A DNA stretch of 64,000 bases from Candidatus Zixiibacteriota bacterium (GTDB lineage Bacteria > Zixibacteria > MSB-5A5 > UBA10806 > 4484-95): contig JAAEQD010000345.1 of NCBI GenBank assembly GCA_024231855.1, positions 180,980-244,979 on the forward strand. The letters are read 5' to 3'. This document shows, piece after piece, positions 1-7,918 of this stretch; within the stretch, counting starts at the first letter, position 1, and every line of letters begins with the position of its first letter. The translations under genes were made by a program, and so were the position numbers. Below the pieces are notes generated by a model. The model ran no database searches, was not told the origin of the DNA, and saw nothing but the letters and a program-made list of their open reading frames with translations.

Positions 1-1821
1 TTTCCTCCGGAAAATACGTATAACAGTCAATTGGGTACCGATTTCCTGGTGCCGGCACAAACGAATTTCAAGGAAAGAGACTACCTGGATGAGTTCATTA
101 GCCTGTTCGGAGTTGGCGATGGCGGCGGCGGTCCGAAAGAGGAGAATATTGAGCTTGGTGTAAGAATGGCCGATCTGGAGGGATCTCCAAAAGTCAGATT
201 CGGCAAAGCTTCGGACTTTTTCGATCGATTGAAAAAATATACAGATCTTCTACCAACCTGGGTAGGGGAATTATACCTGGAACTTCATCGCGGGACTTTT
301 ACCAGCCAGGCATCTGTAAAGAAAGCCAACCGTCAACTTGAACATAGATTAAAGGCGGTAGAGTTTATCTGGTCATGTTTACCGTTGGAGCAGTATCCCG
401 CCGAACGATTGGATTCAATCTGGAAAAACGTGTTGATGAATCAATTTCATGATATTCTGCCGGGATCGAGTATTACCGAAGTTTATAAAGTTACTCATGC
501 CGAACATGAGGAAGCGTTAAGGCAATGTGATTCGCTTTTATCTGCGGCCGCCAACGAATTGTTCACTAAAGATAATCAATCACTGGTATTGTTCAATAGC
601 CTGCATTATCGATACAATGAGCCTGTCGAATTGCCCGATACATGGCGGGATAGCGGCATAGCCGATGATGAAGGCAATTCGCTTCCGCTTCAGGTTCTCG
701 ATGGCAGACTATACACCAATATTTCGATAGAGCCATACTCATTTAAAACAATCAAAAAAACAGATTCAAAACCAGCTATTCTAGATAGATTAAACAATTT
801 GATACTTGAAAACGATATCGTTCGCTATGAATTCGCTCAAGACGGCACGATAATTGACGCCCGGGATAAGCTGGAAAAGCGAGCCATACTGGAAGACGGT
901 AGAGCCGGTAATATATTTACTTTATACGACGACCATCCCAATGACTGGGACGCCTGGGATATCGACATCACTTACGAAAAAAGCATTTTAGAAAATGCCA
1001 GGACAGTGAAAACCGAGCCGCTTGCCGGAGGTCCAATTATTCAAGGAATTCGTTTTACCTTAGGCATAGGTAATTCAAAGATAAAACAGGATGTGCGCCT
1101 GGCTCAAAATAGTAAGCGCCTGGATTTCGTAACAACTGTCGATTGGCAGGAAAAACACAAGATGCTTAGAGTTGCCTTTCCGGTAAATGTTCAGGCCGAT
1201 CAGGCGAGTTACGATATACAGTATGGTTTTCTGAAACGCAACACACACAGAAATACTTCATGGGATGAAGCCAAATTCGAGGTAGTCGGCCATCGCTATG
1301 TTGATTTATCTAATAATAATTTTGGCGTGGCTCTGCTCAACGACTGTAAATACGGCCATAAAGTTCATAAAAGCGTGCTTGATCTTAACCTGCTGCGCTC
1401 GCCGACATATCCCGACCCGGATGCCGATCAGGGACGTCATCATTTTACTTATAGCCTTCTCCCCCATTCGGGCGATCTGATTCATTCTGATGTTATAGCC
1501 AATGCCGCTCACCTGAATCAGGGTATATTGATTTTCGAAGGCTATAAAACGAAAAATAAAACCCTACCCTGCTACCTGACCGGCAACGGCCTGTCTTTAG
1601 AAGTAATTAAAAGAGCCGAGAAAGAAGACTGTCTCATCTTACGAATAGTGGAGACAAAAGGCCGGGCTTCAACAGGAATCCTTACAGTTGAAGGCTCCCG
1701 AAAATTACTGATCGAAACGAATCTCATGGAATGGGATGATGCTAAAGAACTAATTTACGATAAGCCAATTAAGATTTCTCTTAAACCTTTCGAAATAAGA
1801 ACGTATAAATTGAAAGGATAA
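1..1821 (+). CDS. GH38 alpha-mannosidase, C-terminal part (left-truncated by window)
   Basis: Glycoside hydrolase family 38 alpha-mannosidase, which removes alpha-linked mannose from N-glycans. The reading frame is open to the first base, so the TTG at 31 is not the true start and the N-terminal catalytic barrel with its nucleophile Asp lies outside the window. About 606 residues are visible, against roughly 800-1050 for the family. Family landmarks are the GDGGGGP motif (near residue 40), GELYLELHRGT, a KKANRQLE helix and MNQFHDILPGSSI, followed by the all-beta C-terminal domains. The stop is 3 nt before a PNGase F-like gene, so the two are probably co-transcribed and act on the same glycoproteins. 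Family assignment is firm; substrate linkage is not resolved. Confidence 0.93.
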   Translation, partial: FPPENTYNSQLGTDFLVPAQTNFKERDYLDEFISLFGVGDGGGGPKEENIELGVRMADLEGSPKVRFGKASDFFDRLKKYTDLLPTWVGELYLELHRGTFTSQASVKKANRQLEHRLKAVEFIWSCLPLEQYPAERLDSIWKNVLMNQFHDILPGSSITEVYKVTHAEHEEALRQCDSLLSAAANELFTKDNQSLVLFNSLHYRYNEPVELPDTWRDSGIADDEGNSLPLQVLDGRLYTNISIEPYSFKTIKKTDSKPAILDRLNNLILENDIVRYEFAQDGTIIDARDKLEKRAILEDGRAGNIFTLYDDHPNDWDAWDIDITYEKSILENARTVKTEPLAGGPIIQGIRFTLGIGNSKIKQDVRLAQNSKRLDFVTTVDWQEKHKMLRVAFPVNVQADQASYDIQYGFLKRNTHRNTSWDEAKFEVVGHRYVDLSNNNFGVALLNDCKYGHKVHKSVLDLNLLRSPTYPDPDADQGRHHFTYSLLPHSGDLIHSDVIANAAHLNQGILIFEGYKTKNKTLPCYLTGNGLSLEVIKRAEKEDCLILRIVETKGRASTGILTVEGSRKLLIETNLMEWDDAKELIYDKPIKISLKPFEIRTYKLKG

Positions 1822-1824
1822 ATC

Positions 1825-2856
1825 ATGACTGCCATAGTTAGAACATCAATTGGAATTTTCATGATTGGATTATTTATTTTATGGGCGTTTACCTACACAT
1901 CAGCCAGTGAATCCATGCGTGAAAGAAGCCGCGCCGATGTAGTGATATTCGATCAAAATACAATTCATTTCGATCCCAATGAACCATCTAAATACGCAAC
2001 GGATACGGTTTTGGCCGAAGATAACGGACGGATTATAATTACGGAAATGAATTTGCCCGAACATGAAGGCCCGGTAAAGATCATCGCTCATCTCGCTATA
2101 CATCCAATACCTAAGGATGAAATCTCTATGCATGATCCCTGGGATAGGGCCGGTAACATCAGATTATGTGTTGAGGGAACGGCCGATATTGAAGTAATCA
2201 AATTTATCACCGCTTATGGCGGATTCACCGAATATGAAGTTGATGTTTCCCATCTTGATAACCTTTTAAAAGGACCCTGTACTTTTAGGGCATTTATCGA
2301 TACCTGGTCTACTCCTGGCTGGAAAATCGATTTTGAATTGAGCTACGAATGGCCCCAAACGGATATTAATCCGATTTGGGCTACGGGCATTTTATATAAG
2401 GACTCATTCAACAAAAAGGATATAGGCGATAAGGGTGTTGAGGTCACAATTGAGATTCCAAAAGAGATCAAGCGGGTAAAGATGAATTATCTCGTATCGG
2501 GACATTGCACGGATGGTACCGATGCCGATGAATTCGTCAGTAAAGACAATGTGATTTATGTGGATGATATTGCGGTTTTCAGATATAAGCCCTGGCGGGA
2601 TGATTGCCGCCGGTTCCGTGAGGTTAATCCATATACTCGCCGCTGGTCGGATGGTTACTGGTCATCCGATTACAGCCGCAGCGGTTGGTGTCCCGGCGAC
2701 ATGGTGAAGCCGCTTCAACTCGATTTAACGGACCATCTAGCACCCGGTAAACATAAAATACGTTTCGTTATCGAAGATATAAGGCCGGAGGATGAAAACG
2801 GTCATTTCGGTTATTGGCGCGTCTCTAGTTATCTGCTGGGATGGACGAAAAAATAA
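1825..2856 (+). CDS. PNGase F-like peptide-N-glycosidase
   Basis: Predicted peptide-N4-(N-acetyl-beta-glucosaminyl)asparagine amidase (EC 3.5.1.52 type), releasing whole N-glycans from glycoproteins. Both jelly-roll domains of Flavobacterium PNGase F can be traced. The N domain has WDRAGNI (the Asp matches the catalytic Asp60 region), FITAYGG and an IDTW strand. The C domain has GTDADEF (equivalent to the Glu206 region), PWRDDCRRFREVNP, SSDYSRSGWCPGD and a closing YWRVSSYLLG strand. An N-terminal hydrophobic segment (residues 9-27) suggests export. 343 residues fits the family. The ATG starts 3 nt after the mannosidase stop. Finding it beside GH38 suggests N-glycan harvesting; activity is inferred from motifs only. 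Confidence 0.88.
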   Translation: MTAIVRTSIGIFMIGLFILWAFTYTSASESMRERSRADVVIFDQNTIHFDPNEPSKYATDTVLAEDNGRIIITEMNLPEHEGPVKIIAHLAIHPIPKDEISMHDPWDRAGNIRLCVEGTADIEVIKFITAYGGFTEYEVDVSHLDNLLKGPCTFRAFIDTWSTPGWKIDFELSYEWPQTDINPIWATGILYKDSFNKKDIGDKGVEVTIEIPKEIKRVKMNYLVSGHCTDGTDADEFVSKDNVIYVDDIAVFRYKPWRDDCRRFREVNPYTRRWSDGYWSSDYSRSGWCPGDMVKPLQLDLTDHLAPGKHKIRFVIEDIRPEDENGHFGYWRVSSYLLGWTKK

Positions 2857-2872
2857 TGAATCGATAAAATAC

Positions 2873-3919
2873 TTACCGAATAATAAATCCGTTCCGCAGA
2901 GGATCATCCGGATCGATCATGAATTCATGTCGGCCAGTTATATACGCCCGGCCTTCCACTTCGGGAATAATCGCTTTATAAGGACCGAACTCGGTTTCCC
3001 CAACAACGCGGCCGGTGAACTTACTGCCAATAATACTCTCTATCGCAATTGACTCGCCTATACTCACTTCACCCCGGGCATGATAGATAGCCAGGCGGCC
3101 GCTGACCCCGGTCCCGGTCGGGCTTCTGTCTACTTCGCCCTCGGCAAAGACACACACGTTCCGACTGTCGGCATCCTCGGTGACGGGAGGACCAATAAAG
3201 ATGGTTCCATAAAGGAAATTCAAATCTTTTTCAAAGGGATGGATAATCTTCCGGCTTTTCATGATTGCCCGCTTGATCAGCATACCTTTTTCGATTAACC
3301 TGGTTTGGTTATCCGGTGCGCAGCTTAATCCGACATCCGCGGCCTGGACATAAGCATAAAACGCGCCCCCGTACGCCAGGTCATAATGTATCTTACCAAG
3401 ATCGGGCACCTCGATAGTTTCATCAAGAGCGACTACAAATGACGGAACATTACGGAAATAAACGCTGGTAACCTTTCTGTTTTCAATCCGGGCATAAGCT
3501 GTCACTAATCCGGCCGGTGTATCAATTCTGACTGTTGTCTCAGGTTCCTTTATTTCCATCATACCGGTGTCCAAAACGACTTTGGCAATTGCAATGATGC
3601 CATGACCGCACATGCTGCTGTAACCTTCGTTATGCATAAATAAAATTCCGATATCAGCCTGCTCGGTTACCGCCGGTGTAATCAGACAACCATACATATC
3701 CGCATGACCGCGCGGTTCCCACATAAGCGCTGTCCTGATATAATCAAGATGTTGTTTCGCGTATTTACGACGGGCCAGGATTGTTTCGCCCGGTAAATCG
3801 GGATAGCCGCTTATAATGATTCTTAAGGGTTCCCCCTCGGCGTGGGCATCTATAGTGTTTACTTGCAGCCAGTTTGAAGGTGGTGTCCAGCGTTTAATTG
3901 AGTTTCGAAAGTCTTTCAT
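2873..3919 (-). CDS. Proline racemase-family enzyme, probable trans-3-hydroxy-L-proline dehydratase
   Basis: Proline racemase/4-hydroxyproline epimerase superfamily, 348 residues, cytosolic. The first catalytic Cys is present (Cys104 in SSMCGHG), but the second site reads DRSPTGTG with Thr268 where racemases and epimerases have Cys. In this family the Cys/Thr pair marks trans-3-hydroxy-L-proline dehydratase (EC 4.2.1.77), which forms 1-pyrroline-2-carboxylate. The gene is the promoter-distal member of the mttB-like operon, 12 nt after the homocysteine methyltransferase stop, hinting that the upstream demethylase acts on a proline- or hydroxyproline-derived betaine. It converges on the PNGase F gene 16 nt away. 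Fold certain; dehydratase specificity inferred from the Thr. Confidence 0.85.
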   Translation of the reverse strand: MKDFRNSIKRWTPPSNWLQVNTIDAHAEGEPLRIIISGYPDLPGETILARRKYAKQHLDYIRTALMWEPRGHADMYGCLITPAVTEQADIGILFMHNEGYSSMCGHGIIAIAKVVLDTGMMEIKEPETTVRIDTPAGLVTAYARIENRKVTSVYFRNVPSFVVALDETIEVPDLGKIHYDLAYGGAFYAYVQAADVGLSCAPDNQTRLIEKGMLIKRAIMKSRKIIHPFEKDLNFLYGTIFIGPPVTEDADSRNVCVFAEGEVDRSPTGTGVSGRLAIYHARGEVSIGESIAIESIIGSKFTGRVVGETEFGPYKAIIPEVEGRAYITGRHEFMIDPDDPLRNGFIIR

Positions 3920-3931
3920 CTATGTAAATCA

Positions 3932-4822
3932 CTAATGCGTAAATTCATCAACGATTTTTCGTATCGCGGTAATATGCTCCGGCGTTGTGCCGCAACAACC
4001 GCCGACAATGTTGACACCTGTTTTCAACATCTCCCGGCAGTTTCCGGCCATAAATTCGGGCGATTCGGAATAGACAACCATATCGTCCTGCAGTTTCGGT
4101 AGTCCGGCATTCGATTGAATTATCAACGGTTGGTCCGTTTGCCTTCTGAATTCCGCCGCTATTTTCACCATGTTTTCTATACCATTACCGCAATTCGATC
4201 CTATTATATTTGCTCCGGCTTCGATTAACTCACCAGCCGCCTGTTCGATACTTACGCCCATAATCGTGAAAAAACCTCTGGGCGTGGGATCAAATGTCAT
4301 AGTCGCGCACATAGGAATATCTGACGAGATTGACCGAGCGGCTTTTATCGCCAGTTTTGCTTCATTCAAATCGGTCATGGTCTCGATACAGATCATATCG
4401 ATTCCTTCACTGATAAGCGCGGCCATCTGCCTTTCGAATCCTTTTAACACTTCAGCCGTATCGGTATCGCCGTACGGTTTTAGAAGTTTACCGCAGGGGC
4501 CGCAGGATGCCGATAAATACGCCTTATCGCCGATCGCCTTACGTACCGCTTGAATGGCGGCGATGTTAATCTGATCAGTTTGATCCTCCAGAGAATACTG
4601 GGCCAATTTCAAAGGAGACGCGCCAAAGGTATTAGTTTGGATAATATCGGCGCCGGCCTGAAAATACAACATGGCTATCTCTTCGAGTATTTCAGGACGT
4701 TCGAGATTAACGCGCTCAGGACAATCGCCGGACTGGACTCCCCTCTCAAACAACATCGTCCCCATCGCGCCATCGGAAACCAGCACTTCGTGGTTATTCA
4801 ATCTCTCAAGCAAACGATCCAC
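3932..4822 (-). CDS. Zinc-dependent homocysteine S-methyltransferase (MetH N-terminal domain-like)
   Basis: S-methyltransferase domain protein (Pfam S-methyl_trans type), 296 residues with the chosen start. It would transfer a methyl group from a methyl-corrinoid to homocysteine, giving methionine. Zinc ligands are recognisable: Cys in IGSNCGNG and the Cys pair in GGCCGTTPEHI near the C terminus; the N terminus carries VSDGAMGTMLFERG. I prefer the GTG at 4822, one nt after the corrinoid-protein stop with GGGAG about 10 nt upstream, over an ATG at 4864 that would overlap the previous gene by 41 nt. It corresponds to the first module of MetH as a stand-alone protein; the MetH folate module is absent here. 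Confidence 0.88.
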   Translation of the reverse strand: MDRLLERLNNHEVLVSDGAMGTMLFERGVQSGDCPERVNLERPEILEEIAMLYFQAGADIIQTNTFGASPLKLAQYSLEDQTDQINIAAIQAVRKAIGDKAYLSASCGPCGKLLKPYGDTDTAEVLKGFERQMAALISEGIDMICIETMTDLNEAKLAIKAARSISSDIPMCATMTFDPTPRGFFTIMGVSIEQAAGELIEAGANIIGSNCGNGIENMVKIAAEFRRQTDQPLIIQSNAGLPKLQDDMVVYSESPEFMAGNCREMLKTGVNIVGGCCGTTPEHITAIRKIVDEFTH

Positions 4823-4823
4823 T

Positions 4824-5462
4824 CTAGCCGACTCCCAGGAATTCTTTGGCCCTCTCAACGGCATTTACCCCATCAAAGCAATAAGCATCAGCGCCAATCT
4901 CTCCCGCGTAATCAGATGACAACGGCGCTCCGCCTATCATAAACTTGATTTTACCATATAAACCGCGCTCTTTCGCCAACTCGATCGTTTTCTTCATGGT
5001 CGGCATGGTGGTAGTCAGAAGTGCCGACATACCGATCAACCCGGCGCCGGACTCCTCGGCGGTTTCGATAAATTTTTGGGCCGGGACGTTGTTGCCGAGA
5101 TCAATCACCTCGAAACCTGCTCCCTTAAGCATTATCCCCACCAGGTTTTTACCGATATCATGCAGATCACCATAAACGGAACCGATTACCACTTTGCCGA
5201 TTGTCGGGATACCTTCCTTGATCATCAAAGGTTTCAATAAATCCATCCCGGCATACATCGCTTTGGCGGCCAGAAGGACATCCGGCAGAAATATTTCATG
5301 CTTTTTGAACTTCTCGCCAATTATAGCCATACCCGAAAGTAATCCATCATCAAGGATTGCTTTGGGCTCAATATTGCTCACTATAGCTTGCTCGGTAAAT
5401 TCCGCTACTTTTGAAGTATCGCCTTTTTGCAGGCTCGCGGAAATATCATCTAGTATTCCCAT
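4824..5462 (-). CDS. Corrinoid (cobalamin-binding) methyl-carrier protein, MttC/MtgC-like
   Basis: 212 residues. An N-terminal helical cap (B12-binding-2) is followed by a Rossmann-type cobalamin-binding domain. The base-off/His-on signature is present as GDLHDIGKN (DxHxxG, near residue 95), with later SALLTTT and GGAPLS loops that also contact the corrinoid. It carries the methyl group between the MttB-like methyltransferase and the acceptor enzyme. The ATG at 5462 has AGGAG a few nt upstream and lies 20 nt after the activation-protein gene. It is the equivalent of the MetH cobalamin module, and its order in the operon (mttB, activator, corrinoid protein, homocysteine methyltransferase) supports a single pathway. 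Confidence 0.93.
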   Translation of the reverse strand: MGILDDISASLQKGDTSKVAEFTEQAIVSNIEPKAILDDGLLSGMAIIGEKFKKHEIFLPDVLLAAKAMYAGMDLLKPLMIKEGIPTIGKVVIGSVYGDLHDIGKNLVGIMLKGAGFEVIDLGNNVPAQKFIETAEESGAGLIGMSALLTTTMPTMKKTIELAKERGLYGKIKFMIGGAPLSSDYAGEIGADAYCFDGVNAVERAKEFLGVG

Positions 5463-5482
5463 TCTATTCTCCTGTATTGGTT

Positions 5483-6196
5483 CTATTGATTAATATTCTC
5501 ATTTAATCTGTCCCAGCACGAAAGAGTTTCGCAGTCGCGGCAAAACGAAAACGTTGTATCGAAATCAAATATATCCATGGCGCCCGAGATAAGAACGCCA
5601 CTGATGGATTTGAGTGGATTCATCAAATAGCTCTCGCCAAGTTCAATTCCGATTTCCTCGGGTTTGAGAAATCCAAACAGTTTTTTCTGGGCGCTTATGT
5701 GCCAGCCGCAATATCCGGGACTGTATCTTATAACAGCTGAATTCAGATCTAATCTGTTATCATCCTTTAAGTATTTTCTATAATGATCTTCCAATAATTG
5801 CGCGGCCATCTCGGTACCTTCTGAGGCGGCCGAATCGAGCATGGCCCCCAAGGCGAAATCGTTAGTGTCGAATAGCCGTGTAATTTCGGCGCAGATATCG
5901 TCGCCGATTGTCACGGCAAACAGGGCGAGATCGGATGATGAGGTATAGATATTATAGAGAGGTGTTTCCGGCTCGTTATGTCCTTCGCCAAAATAGATTG
6001 ATTCGAAATCGGCAATTGATATTACAATCCTGACACCACGCGGTTTGGCGAATTCTTTATATAACGATATCGCGTCCCGGGCTAGATCGATAATCCTTTT
6101 ATCAGGTGTGATGCCATCAGGAATACCCTGCCCTTTGAGAACGGCATCAACCGGTGGTAACGTAGCATCAAGAGGGATATCAATTATTTCGCGCAT
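5483..6196 (-). CDS. MetH-type B12 reactivation domain protein
   Basis: 237 residues resembling the vitamin B12-dependent methionine synthase activation domain found as a stand-alone protein, as in Thermotoga. RYSPGYCGW matches the conserved RxSPGYP-like loop that grips the cobalamin and S-adenosylmethionine. The probable role is reductive re-methylation of corrinoid that has oxidised to cob(II)alamin. The C terminus has a CRDC...SC cluster that may bind metal. Its start ATG overlaps the mttB-like stop by one nt (TAATG), so expression is coupled. It is not a RamA-type ferredoxin-like activator. Confidence 0.8.
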   Translation of the reverse strand: MREIIDIPLDATLPPVDAVLKGQGIPDGITPDKRIIDLARDAISLYKEFAKPRGVRIVISIADFESIYFGEGHNEPETPLYNIYTSSSDLALFAVTIGDDICAEITRLFDTNDFALGAMLDSAASEGTEMAAQLLEDHYRKYLKDDNRLDLNSAVIRYSPGYCGWHISAQKKLFGFLKPEEIGIELGESYLMNPLKSISGVLISGAMDIFDFDTTFSFCRDCETLSCWDRLNENINQ

Positions 6197-7653
6197 TAAC
6201 TGGTCTCCGGAAGTTTCTCCATGCCGTAACGTTTTGCCTCGGCAGTCATCAACTTCGTCAGTTCGGCCTTCATATCGTCGGCAATACCGGTTGGCTTATA
6301 GTCATCGATAAACTTTTCGACCTCTTTATTTGCCCTCTGCCTGAGTGTCAGGCTGCCTTCCTCCTGCCATCTGGATCTGTTGGCCCGATCTATAACCGGC
6401 CCCGGGAAATAAACTTCCTCTTTCAGGTATTTGCGGGTATGATCTGAAATCAACAGATGTCCATCTCTTAACAATTCCTCGAAGTGGGGTAGTGACGGAA
6501 AATCTTCCTTGGGTTCGATACCCTTGATCATTCGCTTTGTCATGCCGCATATTTCGTTATCGAGAACAAGCTTCTCTAAGCTGAAGCAACTTTCGAAATC
6601 AAGCATACCCGGCCCGGAGACATTGTTGATCCCGGCCAGCGCGGCAAGTGTCGCGCCCATGGATGTTTCCAGGCCCGCCTGCGCGTCCAGCATCTTGGCA
6701 TCGCTTAAACCGATATACGCCTGCGTGGGCAAGCCGAAATACTTGCCGATCTCGTTGTAGGCGCAGTCGATCATCATCGTGCCGATAGCCCCCATCGGCG
6801 TCGTCTCGTACCTGATATCGAATACCGCCGGCGAACCGCCGTAAAGAATCGGCGCGCCCGGATTCGATAACTGGCTAATCACCAGGCCGCTTAAGGTTTC
6901 GGCCGTATGCTCAACCAGCGATCCCACCAGTGTGACCGGCGACATGAACCCGGTAAGCGGCATCGATATGAATTCGACCGGTATCATATATTTGGCGCAA
7001 TCGACTACGTTCTGGGAGGTGACATCGCTCCATTTGATCGGCGAAGTCGGGCAAGCTGAAAAAACGGTCAGCGGTTTGGCGGCCAACTCCTCTTTCGATC
7101 CGCGAACGGCAAGCTGGAAATCTTTCATGATCTCGAACGCCTCGATAGTGAACGTCCCGGTAACCACCGGCTTCTCGCAGTACATCAGGCTGAGATACAA
7201 CCTGTAGCTGTCGGAAATCCTCTCATGCACATCCGATGGTATCATGCATGTCGATTGAGACGAGATGTTGTTCATCTGTCCCATCAGCTTGGCATACCTG
7301 ACATAATCGGCTGTTTTGGGTGGATGTATCTTACCGGTTTCGTTATCGAGCATATTGATCGCCGCCGAGCCGGGCGTGAAATTGACATTGAATCCCGATA
7401 GATCAACCGCCTCGTTGCCCGAACAATCGTAGAGCTTGAATGAGCCGGGGGCGCTTTTCAGGCTTTTATCGATTATATCCTGGGTGAAGTTAGCGTAGTT
7501 TGTGCTATTGTCGATTCTCGCGCCATGATCGGCAAGCATCGACAGGACGGTATCGTTATGTATCTCCACGCCGAGCTTGCAGAGAAGTTCCCGGGCTTCG
7601 GATACGATTTGTTCGATAAGTGAATCGCTGAGAAATCTAAGTGATGGTCTCAC
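6196..7653 (-). CDS. MttB/MtgB-family corrinoid-dependent methyltransferase (non-pyrrolysine)
   Basis: 485 residues, trimethylamine methyltransferase (MttB) superfamily TIM barrel. It transfers a methyl from a quaternary amine to the corrinoid protein. Conserved stretches include GSPAVFD, IGLSDAKMLDAQAG and NNVSGPGMLDFESC. The gene is read through with no in-frame TAG, so it belongs to the non-pyrrolysine branch (glycine betaine, proline betaine, carnitine and similar), not canonical MttB. The start is a GTG at 7653 with AAGGAG about 7 nt upstream; a longer in-frame ATG at 7785 would add a basic tail unlike the family. It is first in the five-gene operon. The adjacent hydroxyproline enzyme makes a proline or hydroxyproline betaine a reasonable but unproven substrate. 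Confidence 0.92.
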   Translation of the reverse strand: MRPSLRFLSDSLIEQIVSEARELLCKLGVEIHNDTVLSMLADHGARIDNSTNYANFTQDIIDKSLKSAPGSFKLYDCSGNEAVDLSGFNVNFTPGSAAINMLDNETGKIHPPKTADYVRYAKLMGQMNNISSQSTCMIPSDVHERISDSYRLYLSLMYCEKPVVTGTFTIEAFEIMKDFQLAVRGSKEELAAKPLTVFSACPTSPIKWSDVTSQNVVDCAKYMIPVEFISMPLTGFMSPVTLVGSLVEHTAETLSGLVISQLSNPGAPILYGGSPAVFDIRYETTPMGAIGTMMIDCAYNEIGKYFGLPTQAYIGLSDAKMLDAQAGLETSMGATLAALAGINNVSGPGMLDFESCFSLEKLVLDNEICGMTKRMIKGIEPKEDFPSLPHFEELLRDGHLLISDHTRKYLKEEVYFPGPVIDRANRSRWQEEGSLTLRQRANKEVEKFIDDYKPTGIADDMKAELTKLMTAEAKRYGMEKLPETS

Positions 7654-7793
7654 CGTGCGTCTCCTTTCGCATGTAGGTTCAACTGTAATTATAAGTATTA
7701 CGCGGGGCAATGTTAAGCGATATTTTCGGTTATAGGCGGACATTATTGGCCGGGGTGACCATTTATTCATGTTGTTCTGGTTCAATGAGAAAT

Positions 7794-7849
7794 ATTATAC
7801 TTGCATTTTTAGTTATTTATTCTATCTTAATAACGGATAACCTTATCCG
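7794..7849 (-). promoter_or_regulatory. Candidate promoter and operator of the corrinoid operon
   Basis: On the minus strand TATAAT (7799-7794) could serve as the -10 box, giving a leader of about 130 nt before the mttB-like GTG. Thirty-five bp upstream is an inverted repeat, CGGATAA-CC-TTATCCG (7834-7849), with two 7-bp perfect arms. It lies between the divergent mttB-like and LRR-TIR genes and could be a repressor or activator site. No good -35 box was found, so the promoter is tentative. The rest of 7654-7918 shows nothing else recognisable. Confidence 0.35.
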
Positions 7850-7918
7850 CTTGATATAGCTATTGATTATTTTCCATCTGTGGCGGATTTATACTGGATT
7901 TTACAATGGGGCTAAAAT

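Noticed and set aside
2792..3052. An 86-codon frame overlapping the PNGase F gene end
   Set aside because: It is a shadow of the two genes flanking it.
6196..7653. Pyrrolysine-containing trimethylamine methyltransferase
   Set aside because: No in-frame TAG occurs; the gene is of the non-Pyl type.
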